The notes under the pieces were generated by a model, which had not been told where the DNA came from, made no database searches, and worked only from the letters and a program-made list of their open reading frames with translations. DNA of 16,584 bases from Spirochaetales bacterium (lineage in GTDB: Bacteria; Spirochaetota; Spirochaetia; JABMQR01). Of this stretch, positions 15,055-16,584 are shown piece after piece. Each line of letters opens with the position of its first letter. Within the stretch, counting starts at the first letter, position 1. The translations under genes and the position numbers were made by a program. The DNA lies in NCBI GenBank assembly GCA_023139255.1, contig JAGLNY010000199.1:1-16584 (forward strand), in the 5' to 3' direction.

Positions 15055-15693
15055 ATGCCTGCAGTTAAATATACTGCCAATGAAGAAAATTTATCTTTTC
15101 GGATCCCATTAGAAAGAGAGATTAAGAAATTATTCCGGGAAGCCCTACGGATTTCCCTGTTTCGTTTTTCCTTCTTCCTCTTTGTTGTCTCATTTATTCA
15201 GAAGCAGAGAAAGGCATATAAGCTGCGGATGCTCAGGCAGAAAGAGGGGGTAAATGTTCCTCCTTTTATGATTGTTAGTGTTACCAGTAGTTGTAATTTA
15301 CATTGCAGCGGCTGCTTTTCCAAAGTGAATCATGCAGCTGATAAGCCGGATATGTCGGATAATGAGTTGATATCGATTTTGCATCAAGCAGAGGAGCTGG
15401 GTACTTCAATTACACTGCTTTCCGGCGGCGAGCCGCTGAAACGGCCGGGCTTGTTTTCCATCACCAGGGAATTCCCGAGAATGTTATTCCCGCTTTTTAC
15501 CAATGGTTTGTTAATTGACAATGATTATATTGAGATTTTCAGGCTGCAGCCCAATCTTGTTCCTATTGTGAGTCTTGAGGGTACAGAGTTTGAGACTAAT
15601 AAGCGGCGTGGCAGGGATTGTTCTTATACAGTTTTTCCATCTTCTCCGGAAGGTCGTGTCCAAAGGTTGCATAAATCTTTTTTTGCTGTTTAG
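15055..15693 (+). pseudogene. radical-SAM protein, truncated after its N-terminal half
   Basis: From ATG 15055 (AAGGTGG upstream at 15043-15049) the first 186 or so residues are a credible radical-SAM enzyme. A basic and hydrophobic N-terminal segment (about 25-60) is followed by VTSSCNLHCSGCF with Cys80, Cys84 and Cys87 for the 4Fe-4S cluster, the SAM motif LSGGEP, FTNGLLIDND and VPIVSLEGTE with NKRRG. Homology stops near 15615. The remaining residues to the stop at 15693 are antisense reading of the transposase remnant, so the gene was cut and its C-terminal half is missing. The upstream GTG at 15046 would swallow the ribosome binding site and is rejected. Relatives act on peptide or lipid substrates that I cannot specify. 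Confidence 0.8.
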
Positions 15694-15958
15694 CCGGTGC
15701 CTTGAGTAGTTTGAAACCTTCGGGAGTCGTCTTGATTCTCACATTTGCCATTTTCTTCATCGCTTTATCCAATGGCAGGTGATGGCCATCAAGTAACGGT
15801 CTTGGTTCATTCGACAGTTTAGCCCGCAAAATCTGAGCAATGAAAAGCATAAAGAGTTTTCCATTAACCGCAGTATCTGGTTTTCTCGTTGATTGCAGTA
15901 TAGTTGCGAGTCCAAACCAATCTATTTTCCTTTTCAACAGGAACCAACCTGCCTCTAC
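15596..15958 (-). pseudogene. IS1634/IS4-like transposase, C-terminal remnant
   Basis: The minus strand reads VEAGWFLLKRKIDWFGLATI, then a segment containing NGKLFMLFIAQILRAKLSN and, near the end, GFKLLKAPAKQQKKIYATFG. This resembles the last part of IS1634-group DDE transposases: a GKIFxxFIALILR helix and a terminal T-KQQ-x-I-x-FG motif. A TGA at 15961-15959 breaks the frame, and related-looking reading (SQEKFKLLKQKLIE) continues in another frame to about 16005, so the upstream part is frameshifted. The DDE core and terminal inverted repeats are missing. It interrupts the radical-SAM gene. The region 16006-16216 holds only a possible further remnant and the next gene's leader. Confidence 0.65.
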
Positions 15959-16216
15959 TCAATCAATTTCTGCTTCAGCAGTTTGAACTTTTCCTGGGAA
16001 AAATCACCGACATGTAGTCGCGGCCCTCCAGTCTTGCATGGAACTCTTCGAGATACAACTCTATATTACAGGTTATTACTTGGAGAGTCTCTTTTCGCTC
16101 TCTTTTTTTATAAAAGATGGACATCAGGCATGACAGGGTGTAATCTGAAATAGCAGAAATAGGGTATGCTGTTCATGTTTGATTCATGTAAGCACCATTT
16201 AAAAAGGAGACATATA

Positions 16217-16584
16217 ATGAGTACTAATCAAAATGAGTATCCACTTCGTCTGGAGGTTGATTATCCTGAGAAATTAAACAGGGGAACAACTTTTTTCCGC
16301 CTGCTATTGGTAATCCCCATTATCATTATTCTAGGCCTTATATCAGGGGCTGGTGAGACTGTAACAAATACGGTAGTACTCAATGAAGCTAATGAGATTA
16401 TACGAACTACACAAGAGACTGCGGGAGGGCTGCTCATTGGTCTCTCTGGCGCGATATGTTTAATGATCCTGTTTCGTAAACGTTATCCGCGGTGGTGGTT
16501 CGACTTTGTCCGGGAACTGACCCGCTTTGAAACAAGAGTCTGCGCTTATATTGGCTTACTTACAGACACATATCCATCAACTGT
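16217..16584 (+). CDS. DUF4389-family membrane protein (partial, runs off right edge)
   Basis: From ATG 16217, with AAGGAG seven bases upstream, 122 complete codons run to the window edge. The sequence begins MSTNQNEYPLRLEVDYPEKL, then a transmembrane helix (LLLVIPIIIILGLISGAG), a linker, a second helix and the landmarks FRKRYPRWWFDFVRELTRFE, RVCAYIGLLTDTYP. This YPxRLExDYPExLxR / RYPRxxFDF / YxxLLTDxYP pattern is the DUF4389 family of bacterial membrane proteins of unknown function. The C-terminal part is outside the window. It starts a new transcription unit downstream of the transposase remnant. Confidence 0.88.
   Translation, partial: MSTNQNEYPLRLEVDYPEKLNRGTTFFRLLLVIPIIIILGLISGAGETVTNTVVLNEANEIIRTTQETAGGLLIGLSGAICLMILFRKRYPRWWFDFVRELTRFETRVCAYIGLLTDTYPST

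Noticed and set aside
16006..16150. Further transposase coding on the minus strand
   Set aside because: A short open stretch exists (ELYLEEFHARLEGRDYMS) but I could not tie it to a transposase family, so it is not annotated separately.

Overview
The window is about 16.6 kb of moderately AT-rich bacterial DNA. A glycyl-radical enzyme with its activase points to an anaerobe. The mix of PadR/HAAS genes, SEC-C proteins, GH20/GH31 sugar hydrolases, chromosomal toxin-antitoxin (TA) modules and decaying insertion-sequence (IS) DNA would fit an anaerobic spirochaete or a clostridium-like Firmicute. That placement is inference from gene-family distribution; there is no rRNA or marker gene here to settle it.

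Layout. (1) 1-320: a Phd/YefM antitoxin on the minus strand runs off the left edge, with a clear promoter and palindromic operator. (2) 483-1639, minus strand: a short DUF3820-like protein and an AraC-family regulator. Diverging from the regulator is a cytoplasmic GH20 beta-N-acetylhexosaminidase (1702-3261), so the two are probably a local regulator/enzyme pair. (3) 3262-3500: a fragment of an ABC-2 permease on the minus strand, bordered by a dispersed short repeat. (4) 3532-4092: a second Phd-type antitoxin with a RelE-type toxin; its promoter carries the same ATAGTACTAT palindrome as the first TA promoter. (5) 4158-9782: a tightly packed operon of a glycyl-radical enzyme, its three-cluster radical-SAM activase, a two-domain pyridoxamine-phosphate-oxidase-like flavoprotein, and a GH31 alpha-xylosidase-like gene that has lost its catalytic core. 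(6) 9805-9978: a HigA antitoxin remnant. (7) 10068-12761, minus strand: two directly abutting genes, a SEC-C zinc-motif protein and a 493-residue membrane-anchored protein of unknown function. (8) 12980-14940: a PadR regulator with a strong promoter and 11-bp inverted-repeat operator, a HAAS-domain protein with one two-helix membrane unit, and a 377-residue protein made of seven tandem copies of that unit. (9) 15055-16060: a radical-SAM gene cut off by a decayed IS1634/IS4-like transposase. (10) 16217-end: start of a DUF4389 membrane protein.

The strongest candidates for undescribed biology are the PadR/HAAS/seven-repeat cassette, where a two-helix domain seems to have expanded in tandem from a unit in the neighbouring gene, and the glycyl-radical operon, whose substrate cannot be read from the sequence. 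The window also holds many broken genes (ABC-2, GH31, HigA, radical SAM, transposase), so it looks like a region of ongoing rearrangement and decay between intact cassettes. No tRNA, rRNA, CRISPR array or complete IS was recognised.
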